Shown here: positions 19,676 through 29,170 of the stretch, one piece after another | How positions within the stretch are numbered: the stretch's first letter is position 1 | Layout: every line of letters begins with the position of its first letter | Source of the DNA: an uncultured Fusobacterium sp. | GTDB lineage: Bacteria > Fusobacteriota > Fusobacteriia > Fusobacteriales > Fusobacteriaceae | Assembly (NCBI RefSeq): GCF_905200055.1 | Contig: NZ_CAJKIS010000001.1 | Span: forward strand, 43,047-107,046 | Length of the DNA: 64,000 nt | Direction of reading: 5' to 3' | Notes under the pieces: model-generated | The model's input: only the letters and a program-made list of their open reading frames with translations | Databases searched by the model: none | What the model was told of the DNA's origin: nothing | Position numbers and translations under genes: made by a program

Positions 19676-20995
19676 ATGGAAGATTCAGAGACGGGAAATA
19701 TTCTTTTTCAATTATTATTGCTTATTTTTTTAACATTGACAAATGCTTTTTTTGCCAGTGCAGAAATGGCAGCAGTTTCAGTTAATAAAAATAAGATAAA
19801 AATTCTTGCAGAAAACGAGGAAAATAAAAAGGCTAAATTAATTTTAGAACTTTTAGAAGAGCCAACAAAATTCTTATCTACTATTCAAGTGGCAATAACA
19901 TTATCAGGATTTTTAGCTAGTGCTTCAGCAGCCACAAGTTTTTCTAAACCTTTAGGAAAAATATTAGCGAACTTTGGAGTAGCATATCCTTATAATGAAA
20001 ATATTTCTCTTATTTTTGTAACGATTATTTTATCTTATTTTACACTGGTTTTTGGAGAGTTAGTACCTAAACGTATTGCTTTACAAAAAGCTGAGTTTAT
20101 AAGTTTATTTTCAGTAAAGATTATTTACAATCTTTCTAAAATAACTTCTCCATTTATAAAACTTTTATCTTTTTCAACTAATTTTACTTTACAGATATTG
20201 GGAATGAAAAATGAAAAATTAGAAGAAAATATATCAAAAGAAGAGATTAGATCTATGATAGAAGTTGGACAAGCTAATGGAGTTTTCAATCAAACTGAAA
20301 AAGATATGATAAATTCTATATTTGAGTTTGATGATATAACAACAAAAGAAATAATGATTGCTAGAAAAGATGTTTATATGATAAATATAGATATTCCTGT
20401 ATCTAAATATATAGATGAACTTCTTTCTAAAAAATATGCAAGAATACCTGTTTATCAAAATACTATTGATAATATAATTGGTGTTATCCATATAAAAGAT
20501 CTAATAATAGAAGCAAGAAAAAAGGGATTTGATAACATAGATATAAAAACCATTTTACATAAACCTTACCTTGCTCCTGAAAGTAAAAAAATAGATGAAC
20601 TATTTATAGAAATGCAAAAAAATAAGAAATCTATGGCGATTATTATAGATGAATATGGTGGTTTTGCAGGAATTGTGACAATAGAAGATTTAGTAGAAGA
20701 AATTATGGGAGAAATTCAAGATGAACATGACACAAGTTCTCCACAAATAAAAAAACTTGATAAATTAACATATATAGTAAGTGGATTAATTTCATTAGAT
20801 GAATTAAATGAAAACTTTGGAACTAATATTGAAAATAAAGGATATAATACTCTATCAGGATATATTACTTCAATTATTGGAGTAGTTCCAAATGAAACTT
20901 ATGAAGGTAAAGAGTTAGAGAATGATAAATTAAAATTGAAAATAGAAAAAACAAGAGAAAATAGAATTGAAGAAGTAAAAATAATATTAAAATAA
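19676..20995 (+). CDS. CNNM/CorC (HlyC) family membrane protein with CBS pair
   Basis: A 439-residue inner-membrane protein of the CNNM/CorC family, linked in other bacteria to magnesium or cation export and often annotated hemolysin C. Order: N-terminal CNNM (DUF21) membrane domain with NAFFASAEMAAVSVNK and LVFGELVPKRIAL; an acidic helix (SKEEIRSMIEVGQANGVF); a CBS pair (TKEIMIARKDVYMIN..., KKSMAIIIDEYGGFAGIVT); and a C-terminal CorC domain (YIVSGLISLDELNENFG). All parts are full length. Its downstream neighbour begins with a c-di-AMP riboswitch, but this gene is transcribed separately. Confidence 0.9.
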   Translation: MEDSETGNILFQLLLLIFLTLTNAFFASAEMAAVSVNKNKIKILAENEENKKAKLILELLEEPTKFLSTIQVAITLSGFLASASAATSFSKPLGKILANFGVAYPYNENISLIFVTIILSYFTLVFGELVPKRIALQKAEFISLFSVKIIYNLSKITSPFIKLLSFSTNFTLQILGMKNEKLEENISKEEIRSMIEVGQANGVFNQTEKDMINSIFEFDDITTKEIMIARKDVYMINIDIPVSKYIDELLSKKYARIPVYQNTIDNIIGVIHIKDLIIEARKKGFDNIDIKTILHKPYLAPESKKIDELFIEMQKNKKSMAIIIDEYGGFAGIVTIEDLVEEIMGEIQDEHDTSSPQIKKLDKLTYIVSGLISLDELNENFGTNIENKGYNTLSGYITSIIGVVPNETYEGKELENDKLKLKIEKTRENRIEEVKIILK

Positions 20996-20997
20996 AT

Positions 20998-21026
20998 TTG
21001 CTTTTTCAAAAAAATAGTGATATAAT
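20998..21026 (+). promoter_or_regulatory. Promoter of the c-di-AMP riboswitch/OpuC unit
   Basis: TTGCTT, 17 bases, TATAAT. The start of transcription would fall near 21033, just ahead of the riboswitch aptamer. Confidence 0.65.
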
Positions 21027-21042
21027 TCAAAAAAAATACGAA

Positions 21043-21160
21043 ATCGCTTAATTTATTTAAAAAATAAAGCGGGGGACCCACCTTTTGGGGCGTATTTCTC
21101 ATTTGAGAATAGGACAACTCTTTCAGTCCGAGCCCGTCAGCTAACCTCGTCAGCGTTGAT
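21043..21160 (+). promoter_or_regulatory. Cyclic di-AMP riboswitch (ydaO/yuaA class)
   Basis: The conserved core of the ydaO class can be read in order: cgcttaat, agcgggggacccacc, ttggggcgtatttctc, a short variable stem, aggacaactctttcagtccg, agcccgtcagctaacctcgt and cagcg closing P1. These riboswitches bind c-di-AMP and usually switch off genes for osmolyte or potassium uptake and wall remodelling. The aptamer is followed by an intrinsic terminator, so ligand should favour termination. The regulated genes are an OpuC-like osmolyte importer, which fits the known biology. Confidence 0.95.
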
Positions 21161-21206
21161 TGAGAAGCCATGTTTTTATATTTTTTGTAATTTTTGATTA
21201 CCAATA

Positions 21207-21236
21207 AACACCATGACTTTTCATGGTGTTTTTTTT
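21207..21236 (+). terminator. Riboswitch expression-platform terminator
   Basis: Stem aacaccatga / tcatggtgtt with eight T. The left arm could pair instead with gccatg at 21167-21172 or be competed by P1 sequences, giving a simple switch. It lies 40 bases before the permease start. Confidence 0.85.
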
Positions 21237-21274
21237 GTACCCAAAAATAGGGAAAAATAAAAGGAGGCAAATGT

Positions 21275-22855
21275 ATGAATTTTTTAACTTATGTAATGGA
21301 AAATAGTGAGCAAATATTAGCTCTTCTTATTGAGCATGTGAATTTGACAATTCTTTCAGTAAGCTTAGCAATATTAATAGGGGTACCTTTAGGTATATTA
21401 ATCAGCCATTTTTCAAAGGTAAATAAACCTATAATGATACTGGCAAATGTTATTCAAGCTGTGCCAAGTATGGCTCTTTTAGGATTCTTAATTCCATTTT
21501 TAGGAATAGGAGTAATTCCATCTGTATTTATGGTAGTTTTATATTCTCTACTTCCAATAATAAAAAATACATTTACAAGTATTTCAGGAATAAATCCACA
21601 AGTTATAGAAGCAGCAGAGGGAATAGGAATGACAAAATTTCAAATTCTATTTAAGGTGCAGATTCCTATGGCACTTCCTGTAATAATGGCAGGAGTGAGA
21701 ATATCAGCAGTTACAGCAGTTGGACTTATGACAATGGCAGCATTTATTGGAGCAGGGGGACTAGGTTATCTTGTTTTCTCTGGAATAAGAACAGCAAATA
21801 ATTTTCAAATACTGGCAGGGGCGATTCCAGCTTGTTTATTAGCATTATTTATTGATTTACTAGCATCTATTATTGAAAAAGCAGTTGTTCCTGAGGGAAT
21901 AAATCTAAAAAATAAGAGCAGTAAAAAAGGACGTCTATTACAAAAAGGTGTTATGGCAACAGTTTTAATTCTTACACTTTATACTTTTATAAATGCAGGA
22001 ATTAGCAAGTTTACAACAAACGATAAAACAATAGTTGTGGCAAGTAAAGACTATACAGAACAAGAGATTATAGGAAATATCTTAGCAGATCTAATTGAGG
22101 AGAAAACAAATTATAAGGTTGAAAGAAAACTAGCTCTTGGAGGAACACAAGTTGCCTTTGGAGCTTTAAAAGCTGGAGAAGTTGATATCTATATGGAATA
22201 TACAGGAACTCTTTACTCAGATATGCTTAAACATAATCCTCTTGAATCTCAAGTAACTTCAAGAGAGGTATTTGAAATTTCTCAAAAGGAGATAAAAGAA
22301 AAGTTTGGTGTAAATGTTGGAGAGGAATGGGCATTTAATAACACTTATAGACTTGCAGTAAGAAAGGATACAGCAGAAAAATATAATTTAAAAACAATAA
22401 GTGATTTGAAAAAGGTAAGTAAAAATATGATTATCTCTCCTACATTGGAGTTTGCAAATAAGCATGACGGGCTTTCAGGATTACAAGGTAGATATGATGG
22501 GCTTAAATTTAAAGATGTTATCTCAATAGATGGAGCACCTCGTTACCAAGCTTTAGTTGCAAAGGAAAGTGATGTAATTGATGCCTTTTCAACAGATGGA
22601 TTGATAAAAACTTATGACCTTACAATTTTAGAAGATGACAAGGAATTTTTCTTACCTTATCATGCAGTACCTATTGCAAAGATTGAAACTCTAAAAAAAT
22701 ATCCAGAGCTTTCTGGAATAACAGATTCTTTAAAAGATATTATGACAGATGAGGTAATGCGTGGACTTAATTATCAAGTTGATGTGTTAAAGAAAGATCC
22801 TAAAGATGTAGCAAAAGAGTTTTTAATTAGTCAAGGTTTAATTGATAAAAAATAG
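21275..22855 (+). CDS. OpuC-like permease fused to osmolyte-binding domain
   Basis: A 526-residue fusion of an ABC permease and a substrate-binding domain for quaternary ammonium compounds (glycine betaine, carnitine, choline; some relatives handle other solutes). Residues 1-215 are the permease with the EAA-type loop GINPQVIEAAEGIGMTKFQI. A membrane segment near 230 then tethers the binding domain, which shows KTIVVASKDYTEQEIIG, ALGGTQVAFGALKAGEVDI and MEYTGTLYSDML, typical of OpuCC/ProX-type proteins. The fusion removes the need for a separate lipoprotein. aaggagg lies 7 bases before the ATG. The ATPase gene follows after nine bases. Confidence 0.9.
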   Translation: MNFLTYVMENSEQILALLIEHVNLTILSVSLAILIGVPLGILISHFSKVNKPIMILANVIQAVPSMALLGFLIPFLGIGVIPSVFMVVLYSLLPIIKNTFTSISGINPQVIEAAEGIGMTKFQILFKVQIPMALPVIMAGVRISAVTAVGLMTMAAFIGAGGLGYLVFSGIRTANNFQILAGAIPACLLALFIDLLASIIEKAVVPEGINLKNKSSKKGRLLQKGVMATVLILTLYTFINAGISKFTTNDKTIVVASKDYTEQEIIGNILADLIEEKTNYKVERKLALGGTQVAFGALKAGEVDIYMEYTGTLYSDMLKHNPLESQVTSREVFEISQKEIKEKFGVNVGEEWAFNNTYRLAVRKDTAEKYNLKTISDLKKVSKNMIISPTLEFANKHDGLSGLQGRYDGLKFKDVISIDGAPRYQALVAKESDVIDAFSTDGLIKTYDLTILEDDKEFFLPYHAVPIAKIETLKKYPELSGITDSLKDIMTDEVMRGLNYQVDVLKKDPKDVAKEFLISQGLIDKK

Positions 22856-22864
22856 GAGGCTAAG

Positions 22865-23989
22865 ATGATAGAATTTAAAGGTATAAATAAGATATTTAAA
22901 AATAATATTGTTCTATATGATATAAATTTAAAACTTGAAGAGGGGAATATAATTGTATTTGTAGGACCTAGTGGATGTGGAAAAACAACAACAGTTAAGA
23001 TGATAAATAGACTTATAAAGCCAACATCAGGGCAGATTCTTATAAATGGTGAGGATATTTCAAATAAAAATGTGATAGAGTTGAGAAGAAATATTGGATA
23101 TGTTATTCAACAGACAGGACTTTTCCCACATATGACAATTAAAGAAAATATAGAGATCGTTGCTAAAATGCAAAAGATGAATTCTCAAGAGATTGAAGAA
23201 AAGACAAGAGAGTTGATGGAAATGGTAGGGCTTGATTATGAAAAGTTTGCTAATAGATATCCAGCTGAACTTTCTGGTGGACAACAACAAAGGGTGGGAA
23301 TAGCCAGAGCGTTGATTACAAATCCAGATATTATTCTTATGGACGAGCCATTTTCAGCTCTTGACCCAATAACTCGTTCACAACTTCAAGATGAACTTTT
23401 AAATATTCAAACACAGTTTAAAAAGACTATTATTTTTGTAACCCATGATATGGATGAGGCAATAAAAATAGCTGATAAGATATGCATAATGGGAAAAGGT
23501 AGAATAATTCAATATGATGACCCAGAGACAATACTTAAAAATCCTGCCAATGAGTTTGTAAGTGATTTTGTTGGTAAAAATAGAATTTGGGCATCACCTG
23601 AATATATAAAGGTAAAAGATATTATGATAGAAAACCCTATTACATGTTCCCAAGATATCTCTCTTTTAAAATGTATTAAGAAGATGAGATATGAGAGAGT
23701 TGATACACTTCTTGTAGTTGATAGAAAAAGAAAGTTCAATGGTATTATTACTGGAAAGATGATTCAAAAAGAGAAAGATCACTATAAAAGTGTAAAAGAG
23801 ATAATGGAACAACCTAGAGCAATTACTTATCCTGATAAATCCATAGTAGACATTCTTAAAGATGTCAATGAGAAAAATCTCTCAAGTCTTCCTGTTATTG
23901 ATAGCAATGGGATATTAAAGGGGCTTATTACAAAAACAAGTTTAGTGACAACTTTAAGCCAACAATTTGAAACAGATTTAAAAAAATAA
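22865..23989 (+). CDS. OpuCA-like ABC ATPase with CBS pair
   Basis: The ATPase of the osmolyte importer. Walker A GPSGCGKTTT, Q-loop YVIQQTGLFPH, signature LSGGQQQRVGIARAL and Walker B IILMDEPFSALDP are intact. Residues from about 255 form two CBS motifs (VKDIMIENPITCSQ, MRYERVDTLLVVD; VKEIMEQPRAITYP, LSSLPVIDSNGILKGLIT). In Listeria and relatives the CBS pair of OpuCA binds c-di-AMP and blocks transport; the same may apply here, giving control of both synthesis and activity by one messenger. Ends before a strong terminator. Confidence 0.92.
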   Translation: MIEFKGINKIFKNNIVLYDINLKLEEGNIIVFVGPSGCGKTTTVKMINRLIKPTSGQILINGEDISNKNVIELRRNIGYVIQQTGLFPHMTIKENIEIVAKMQKMNSQEIEEKTRELMEMVGLDYEKFANRYPAELSGGQQQRVGIARALITNPDIILMDEPFSALDPITRSQLQDELLNIQTQFKKTIIFVTHDMDEAIKIADKICIMGKGRIIQYDDPETILKNPANEFVSDFVGKNRIWASPEYIKVKDIMIENPITCSQDISLLKCIKKMRYERVDTLLVVDRKRKFNGIITGKMIQKEKDHYKSVKEIMEQPRAITYPDKSIVDILKDVNEKNLSSLPVIDSNGILKGLITKTSLVTTLSQQFETDLKK

Positions 23990-24000
23990 CATAGAATTTA

Positions 24001-24036
24001 AAAGCCTGAAGGGATTAATTCCTTTCAGGCTTTTAT
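24001..24036 (+). terminator. Terminator after OpuC-like operon
   Basis: Stem aaagcctgaaggg / cctttcaggcttt followed by T-rich sequence. The following 220 bases up to the next gene are AT-rich with no clear promoter of consensus quality. Confidence 0.88.
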
Positions 24037-24256
24037 ATAAATTAATAATCAAGCTTTTTCTTAAATTTTTTTATAAAATTATCTATATAATTTTAAATAT
24101 TTAACAAATTTATATATTTCATTTTATAAATAAGTAGTTTAATTTTAATACTATTTAAACTATTAATAGTTAAATTATACATAAAAAATTTGATTTTAAC
24201 TAAATTGAGGAGTATTATTAAATCAACGTGAATAAATTTTAAGGAAGTGATATTTT

Positions 24257-25537
24257 ATGATTACTACTAAAGAAAAGTTTAAACTTGCTGGATTGGAGAT
24301 GAAATATTTTATTCCTATTTCTCTTATTTTAATTGTTGCTGTTGTTTTAGGTAAATTACCTGCTGGTATGCTTGGTGCTTTTCCTATTATGATTGTTATT
24401 GGTGGCATTCTCGATTATATTGGAAATAAGACCCCTATAATCAAAGATTATTTAGGTGGAGGACCTATTGTTATTATCTTTGTATCAGCTGCCTTAGTAT
24501 ATTTTAATATAATACCTGCTAAAGAGGTAAAAATTATAAAGGATTTTATGACAACTCAAAGTTTCCTAGATTTCTATATTGCAGCTCTTATTGTTGGAAG
24601 TATTCTTGGAATGAATAGAAAACTTTTAATTAAAGCAGCAGTTGGTTATCTTCCTGTTATTATTGGGGGAGTAGTCGTTTCAATTCTATTAACTGGAATG
24701 GTTGGTTATCTCTCTGGGTATGGATTTGTTAATGCTGTATTCTATATTGCAATCCCTATTATGGGAGGAGGAATGGGAGCTGGAGCTGTTCCTTTATCTC
24801 AAATCTTTGGACAAGCTCTTCATAAAGAACCAACTCAACTTTTAGCAGTAATGGTTCCTGCTGTTGCTCTTGGAAATGCTTTAGCAATAGTATCTGCTGG
24901 TATTTTAGATAAAATCGGTAAAAGATTCCCTTCTCTTTCTGGAAATGGAAAACTTTTAAAAACTCAAGACTCAGAAATGAGCAAAGAAAAGGAACATACT
25001 CCTTTAAAATATGAAGAGTTAGGAAAAGGGTTATTAATAGCAACATCTTTCTTTATTCTAGGAAATATTTTAAGCAAATTTATTCCAATTCATGCTTATG
25101 CTTTAATGATAATCTCTGTAGCTATTGCTAAAATTTTTGGAATTATAGATGAGTATTATGAAGAGTGTTGTGCTAAATGGTTTAACTTTATAATGAAAAA
25201 CTTTACTTCTGGATTATTAGTTGGAATTGGTATAGCTTATACAAGTCTTAAAGAAGTTATCGAAGCATTTAGCCCTATCTACCTACTATTAGTTGCAACA
25301 ACTGTAATAGGGGCTATTATTGGAACTGCAATTGTTGGACATTTAGTTGGATTCTATGTTATTGAGGGTTCTATTACAGCAGGACTTTGTATGGCAAATA
25401 TGGGTGGAACAGGAGACGTTGCTGTTATGTCTGCAAGTCACAGAATGGAATTGATGCCATTTTCTCAAATCTCTTCCAGAATAGGTGGAGCTTTTATGCT
25501 GCTATTAACATCACTGCTAATTAACTTTTTGCTTTAA
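24257..25537 (+). CDS. 2-hydroxycarboxylate transporter (2HCT) family
   Basis: A 426-residue secondary transporter of the 2HCT family (CitS, CitP, MleP, CimH), which moves citrate, malate or related acids with sodium, protons or lactate as partner. The two re-entrant GGxG loops that form the binding site are present: IPIMGGGMGAGAVPLSQ and MANMGGTGDVAVMSAS, and the family Arg-containing stretch LMPFSQISSRIGGA closes the protein. Eleven or so hydrophobic segments are visible. aaggaagtga precedes the ATG by a normal distance. No lyase or decarboxylase genes are adjacent, so the substrate is not fixed by context. Confidence 0.93.
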   Translation: MITTKEKFKLAGLEMKYFIPISLILIVAVVLGKLPAGMLGAFPIMIVIGGILDYIGNKTPIIKDYLGGGPIVIIFVSAALVYFNIIPAKEVKIIKDFMTTQSFLDFYIAALIVGSILGMNRKLLIKAAVGYLPVIIGGVVVSILLTGMVGYLSGYGFVNAVFYIAIPIMGGGMGAGAVPLSQIFGQALHKEPTQLLAVMVPAVALGNALAIVSAGILDKIGKRFPSLSGNGKLLKTQDSEMSKEKEHTPLKYEELGKGLLIATSFFILGNILSKFIPIHAYALMIISVAIAKIFGIIDEYYEECCAKWFNFIMKNFTSGLLVGIGIAYTSLKEVIEAFSPIYLLLVATTVIGAIIGTAIVGHLVGFYVIEGSITAGLCMANMGGTGDVAVMSASHRMELMPFSQISSRIGGAFMLLLTSLLINFLL

Positions 25538-25568
25538 ATTGATAGAATAATAAATTTTGTGTAAATGA

Positions 25569-25609
25569 AAATCTCCCTTGATGAGTTAATATCAAGAGAG
25601 ATTTTTTTA
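25569..25609 (+). terminator. Terminator after 2HCT gene
   Basis: Stem aatctcccttgat / atcaagagagatt with one C/A mismatch and seven T. Confidence 0.88.
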
Positions 25610-25707
25610 TACCAAAAGAACTTATTAAAAAAATTGTAATATAAAATCATTAAAAACAAAATTTTAAAGTATTTTTTCTAAGGGAATCTCAATTTATTTT
25701 AGAATTT

Positions 25708-26130
25708 TTATACTAAAGAAAAAAATTCCTCTATATATTCTTTAAATTTATCTCTTTCAGTAAAAATACAATAATTTTCACTCCAAAAGCCACCATTTTC
25801 ATAAAATCCCTTTAAATACTCCTTAAAATCTCTTCTAATTAGCCTTGAAGATACAGTTTTTAAATTAGTAAGAAAATCTGCAAGATTCAAATTTACAGGT
25901 AATTCAAAATATAAATAGATAAAATTTGCTCTACTATGGAAATCTAAAATTGAACCATTTTTATTTTCTACAAGTTCTTTAAAAATTACATCTAATTTTT
26001 TTTCCATTTCTTTATTAATGCATTCTCTATTATCTTTAGTAACTAAAATTAAATTATATTTTAAATTATAATATGAATGCCTATTATTTTTAAGATTAAT
26101 TAATTTACCTTTAAGTCTTTTCCTTCCCAT
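25708..26130 (-). CDS. TnpA-like (Y1 transposase fold) protein lacking the HUH histidines
   Basis: A 140-residue relative of the IS200/IS605 TnpA. The opening HSYYNLKYNLILVTK, the block FLTNLKTVSSRLIRRDF and GFWSENYCIFT align with TnpA. The strand that normally reads D-H-V-H-L-L reads A-N-F-I-Y-L (residues 68-73), so both metal-binding histidines are replaced (Asn69, Ile71). A Tyr that fits the catalytic position remains at 132, exactly 63 residues after Asn69, the spacing found in IS608 TnpA. No tnpB, no left/right-end hairpins and no element boundary are seen. It looks like a domesticated DNA-binding remnant; ordinary decay of a stray copy is the alternative. Confidence 0.7.
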   Translation of the reverse strand: MGRKRLKGKLINLKNNRHSYYNLKYNLILVTKDNRECINKEMEKKLDVIFKELVENKNGSILDFHSRANFIYLYFELPVNLNLADFLTNLKTVSSRLIRRDFKEYLKGFYENGGFWSENYCIFTERDKFKEYIEEFFSLV

Positions 26131-26506
26131 TTTTCATTCCTTTTAAATTTTTTATAGCATTTAATTTATTCTACTTAAAAATTTATTAAAAAGCAAGAAA
26201 ATAAAAATATTAACAATCAATCCTATAGTTTTTAAAGGAAAAAATCAATAAAAAATATTAACAAGTAAATTAATAAAATTATATAAATAAAATTGATAAA
26301 AAAAGAAAAGGGTAATATTCCCCTTTTTATGAAAAATCTTAAATAAAATAACAAAAAAATAAATACAATTAAATTTAAAAATAACACTTTTTTATTTTTA
26401 ATAAACACCTAAAATACTTAATTTTAAATATTTTTTATATATTTACAAATAAAAAGAAAAGTGCTATAATCAAGCCAACTAAATTAAAACAATATGGAGG
26501 GGTAGA
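26131..26506. other. 376-base AT-rich intergenic region before Wadjet
   Basis: Between divergent genes. It contains a small hairpin aaaaggg/ccctttt at about 26306-26327 with a short T tail, many runs of A and T, and the jetA promoter at its right end. No small ORF or RNA gene is recognised. Confidence 0.6.
26442..26470 (+). promoter_or_regulatory. Promoter of the Wadjet operon
   Basis: TTTACA, 17 bases, TATAAT, ending 36 bases before the jetA ATG, which has ggagggg as ribosome site. Confidence 0.75.
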
Positions 26507-27988
26507 ATGGAGAAAAATATTTTAAATGAACAAGCAAATTTTTTGTCTGCAATAAATAAAAAAATCTATATTGCTATATTAAAAGTATTTTATGCCAATC
26601 ACAAATTTGAGTTAGAGTTTAAAGAGGGAAAAGAAGCAAATTCAAATGAGATCTATAATTATTGTAAAAATTTAGAAGAATTTGAAAATTTTGATAGGCA
26701 ACAATTTGAAACTGCTCTTGACCAACTTTGTAAATGGGGGAATTTAGATAGTCGGCCTAATTTAGAAGTAATAACAAGATGGGAAGATTTTGATAAAAAA
26801 ACATCCCTCTATTCAATAACGAATGCCTCAATAATTTTTATAAAAGCTTTAGAAGAATTTGAAAATGAGGAGATAGATAATTCTAACTTATCTACAAGCT
26901 ATCTAGATGAAATTGTTAAAAATTTAAAAGTTTTAAAAGATAGTAATATAAACTTAAAAAATGACAATGAAATTTATAATGCTTGGCTTTTAATAAAAGA
27001 AAACTATGATTTATTAAACAAAAGATATACTGATTATCTTAAAAAATTTTCTAAAAAAAATAAAAATGAATTAGAATATACAAGATTATTAAAATATAAA
27101 GAAGATATAAAACTAAATATAACAGAGTTTCTCTCTTTACTTGAACAAAAGAAGAATGATGAAATATACCCTTTAATTGAAGAAGTAGAGGAAAAGTTTA
27201 TGAAATATCTTCTACCAGTAATTGCTGATAAAATAGCTAAAGATAATCTTTCAACCTTTGAAGAGGAAGAAATTAAAAATAGAAAAAATTGGGAGAAATT
27301 AAGAGAGTGGTTTTCTAATAGAAAAACAAGTAAATCGAGAAAAATTATGGAATATACAAGAGGATTTTTACAAAGCTTCTTTAGAAATATTAATACATAT
27401 TATGGTTTAGAAGATATGGGAATTGATATGAAAAAAGAGTATACACATATTTTAGAGTTATTTGCTTCTTGTAATACAAAAGAGGAAGCTGATAAAATAT
27501 CTGCCTATATATTTGGAATAAATAATATAAGACATTATAAGATGTTTGAAGATATTTCTGTAAGTGATGATTCAAAAAGTACTTATACAGAGGATAGTAT
27601 AGTTTTCCCATTTTATAAAGTTGAAAAACAATATGAAAAAAGAAGATATGAGAGAAGAGGTAGAGTTGAAAAGACTCCTGAAGAGTTAGAATTAGAAAAA
27701 GCTGAGTATTTAAAGGAATTAAAATTGGAAGAATATATAGAAAACGAGATATTAAAAGAAAAAATAGACATTTCAGATTTTACTGGTCAAACACTAAAAA
27801 AAGAGGTTTTAGTTCTCTTACATGAATTATACTATAAAGGTTTTACTGATGAAAACAGAATAGCCACTACTGGCTATGGAAAGAAATATAAGGTTTATAT
27901 CCCTGAATCAAAAGAGGAGTTAGTTACTTTAACTTCAGAAGATGGATCATATACTATGCCTAGATGTATCTTTACTCAAATATTATAG
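26507..27988 (+). CDS. jetA: JetA (Wadjet kleisin-like subunit)
   Basis: First gene of a Wadjet system, an SMC-type complex that recognises and cuts small circular DNA such as plasmids. The 493-residue protein matches the TIGR02677 type: an N-terminal winged-helix region (IYIAILKVFYANH...YNYCKNLEEF), TRWEDFDKKTSLYSITNAS, a helical core with NRKNWEKLREWFSNRKT (residue numbers about 260-285) and LLHELYYKGFTDENRI near the C-terminus. Gene order, length and coupling to the next gene (nine bases) confirm it. By analogy it bridges the SMC heads as the kleisin. Confidence 0.88.
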   Translation: MEKNILNEQANFLSAINKKIYIAILKVFYANHKFELEFKEGKEANSNEIYNYCKNLEEFENFDRQQFETALDQLCKWGNLDSRPNLEVITRWEDFDKKTSLYSITNASIIFIKALEEFENEEIDNSNLSTSYLDEIVKNLKVLKDSNINLKNDNEIYNAWLLIKENYDLLNKRYTDYLKKFSKKNKNELEYTRLLKYKEDIKLNITEFLSLLEQKKNDEIYPLIEEVEEKFMKYLLPVIADKIAKDNLSTFEEEEIKNRKNWEKLREWFSNRKTSKSRKIMEYTRGFLQSFFRNINTYYGLEDMGIDMKKEYTHILELFASCNTKEEADKISAYIFGINNIRHYKMFEDISVSDDSKSTYTEDSIVFPFYKVEKQYEKRRYERRGRVEKTPEELELEKAEYLKELKLEEYIENEILKEKIDISDFTGQTLKKEVLVLLHELYYKGFTDENRIATTGYGKKYKVYIPESKEELVTLTSEDGSYTMPRCIFTQIL

Positions 27989-27997
27989 GGAGGAAAA

Positions 27998-29146
27998 ATG
28001 TTGGATTTAAGTTTAATAAAGGAATTAATAGAAAGAGATATTATAACTAAAAATGATAAAGATCTTTTTTCAGAGATTTTACGTAATGAAAGAAATTTAA
28101 CAAACTTTTTTAAAAATCATTTTGGTTGGACTTTATATAAAGATAGATATGTAATTAGATTAGTTAAAACTCCAAGTAATCCTGAAGGGTATATGGGAAA
28201 TGGAAATTTTATTACAAAAGAAGATTACTGTATTTACATGGCTTTTTTAATAGCTTTAGAAAGTTACTCTAAAGGAGAAAAGTTTAGATTTATGGATATT
28301 TTTGAAATTCTAAAACTAACTTTAGAAAAAATAATAGATATCAGTTGGGAAAAATCAAGTAATAGAAAAGCTGTTAAAAGAGTTTTTGAATATGCTGAGA
28401 AAAAAAGATTAATAATCAATGAAGCTAAGGAGATTATAAATACTGAGGAAAATGATCTTAAAGAGATAAAGGTTTATTATAGTAAAACTGATTATTGCTC
28501 TCCTAAGTACATTTTAAATACACAAAACAACATATTTTCTTTTGAAAGTTATGAAGATTTTAAAACTAAAGATTTAATGGAATCTGAACTTCATGCAAAG
28601 AGAACTTTATTTATAAAGTTAATTTCTAAACCTGTAGTATACTTTTCAGAATTAACAGTCCAAGAAAGAGATATTTTAAAAAATAAGAGAGTTTTTGAAA
28701 AACTTTTAGAAGAAATTGAAGGGGAAATTCACTATCACAAAGACTGTATATTTTTATTTTTTAAAGATACACAAATAGGAGAAGTATATCCAAATGCAAT
28801 AAACTCAGAAAATACAATGGTTTTAATGATAAATAGTATATTGAGAGAAAAAGTGAGAGAGGGAAAATTAATCTTAAATGATGAAGATGATACTTTTATC
28901 TTAAAAAAAGAGGAGTTAAGCTCATTGATAGAAGAATATAGAGTTCAAAATATGGATTGGCTTCCTCAAGTAATTAAAAAGCCTGATATATCAACTTTGG
29001 CAGATAAAATTGTAGAAAAATTAAAAGAATGGCTATTTTTAAAAGAGGAAAGAGGAAATTTAGTTTTCTACCCAGCAATAGGAAAAATTAATGGGAAATT
29101 ATGTGAAGATGTTAAAGTAGAGGAAGAGGAACAAAGATTATTTTAA
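27998..29146 (+). CDS. jetB: JetB (Wadjet KITE-like subunit)
   Basis: A 382-residue protein of the TIGR02678 type. The N-terminal part has FFKNHFGWTLYKDRYVIRLVK and a helical block DYCIYMAFLIALESYSKGEKF; the middle has DYCSPKYILNTQ and LHAKRTLFIKLISKP. These proteins are tandem winged-helix KITE subunits that sit with the kleisin on the SMC heads. Its position between jetA and jetC fits. A ribosome site agggaggaaa precedes the ATG. Confidence 0.85.
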   Translation: MLDLSLIKELIERDIITKNDKDLFSEILRNERNLTNFFKNHFGWTLYKDRYVIRLVKTPSNPEGYMGNGNFITKEDYCIYMAFLIALESYSKGEKFRFMDIFEILKLTLEKIIDISWEKSSNRKAVKRVFEYAEKKRLIINEAKEIINTEENDLKEIKVYYSKTDYCSPKYILNTQNNIFSFESYEDFKTKDLMESELHAKRTLFIKLISKPVVYFSELTVQERDILKNKRVFEKLLEEIEGEIHYHKDCIFLFFKDTQIGEVYPNAINSENTMVLMINSILREKVREGKLILNDEDDTFILKKEELSSLIEEYRVQNMDWLPQVIKKPDISTLADKIVEKLKEWLFLKEERGNLVFYPAIGKINGKLCEDVKVEEEEQRLF

Positions 29147-29170
29147 AGATTTAGTGAAAGGAGATTTATT

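Noticed and set aside
19676..20995. Haemolysin function for the CNNM/CorC protein
   Set aside because: The name is historical; domain order fits a cation-handling membrane protein.
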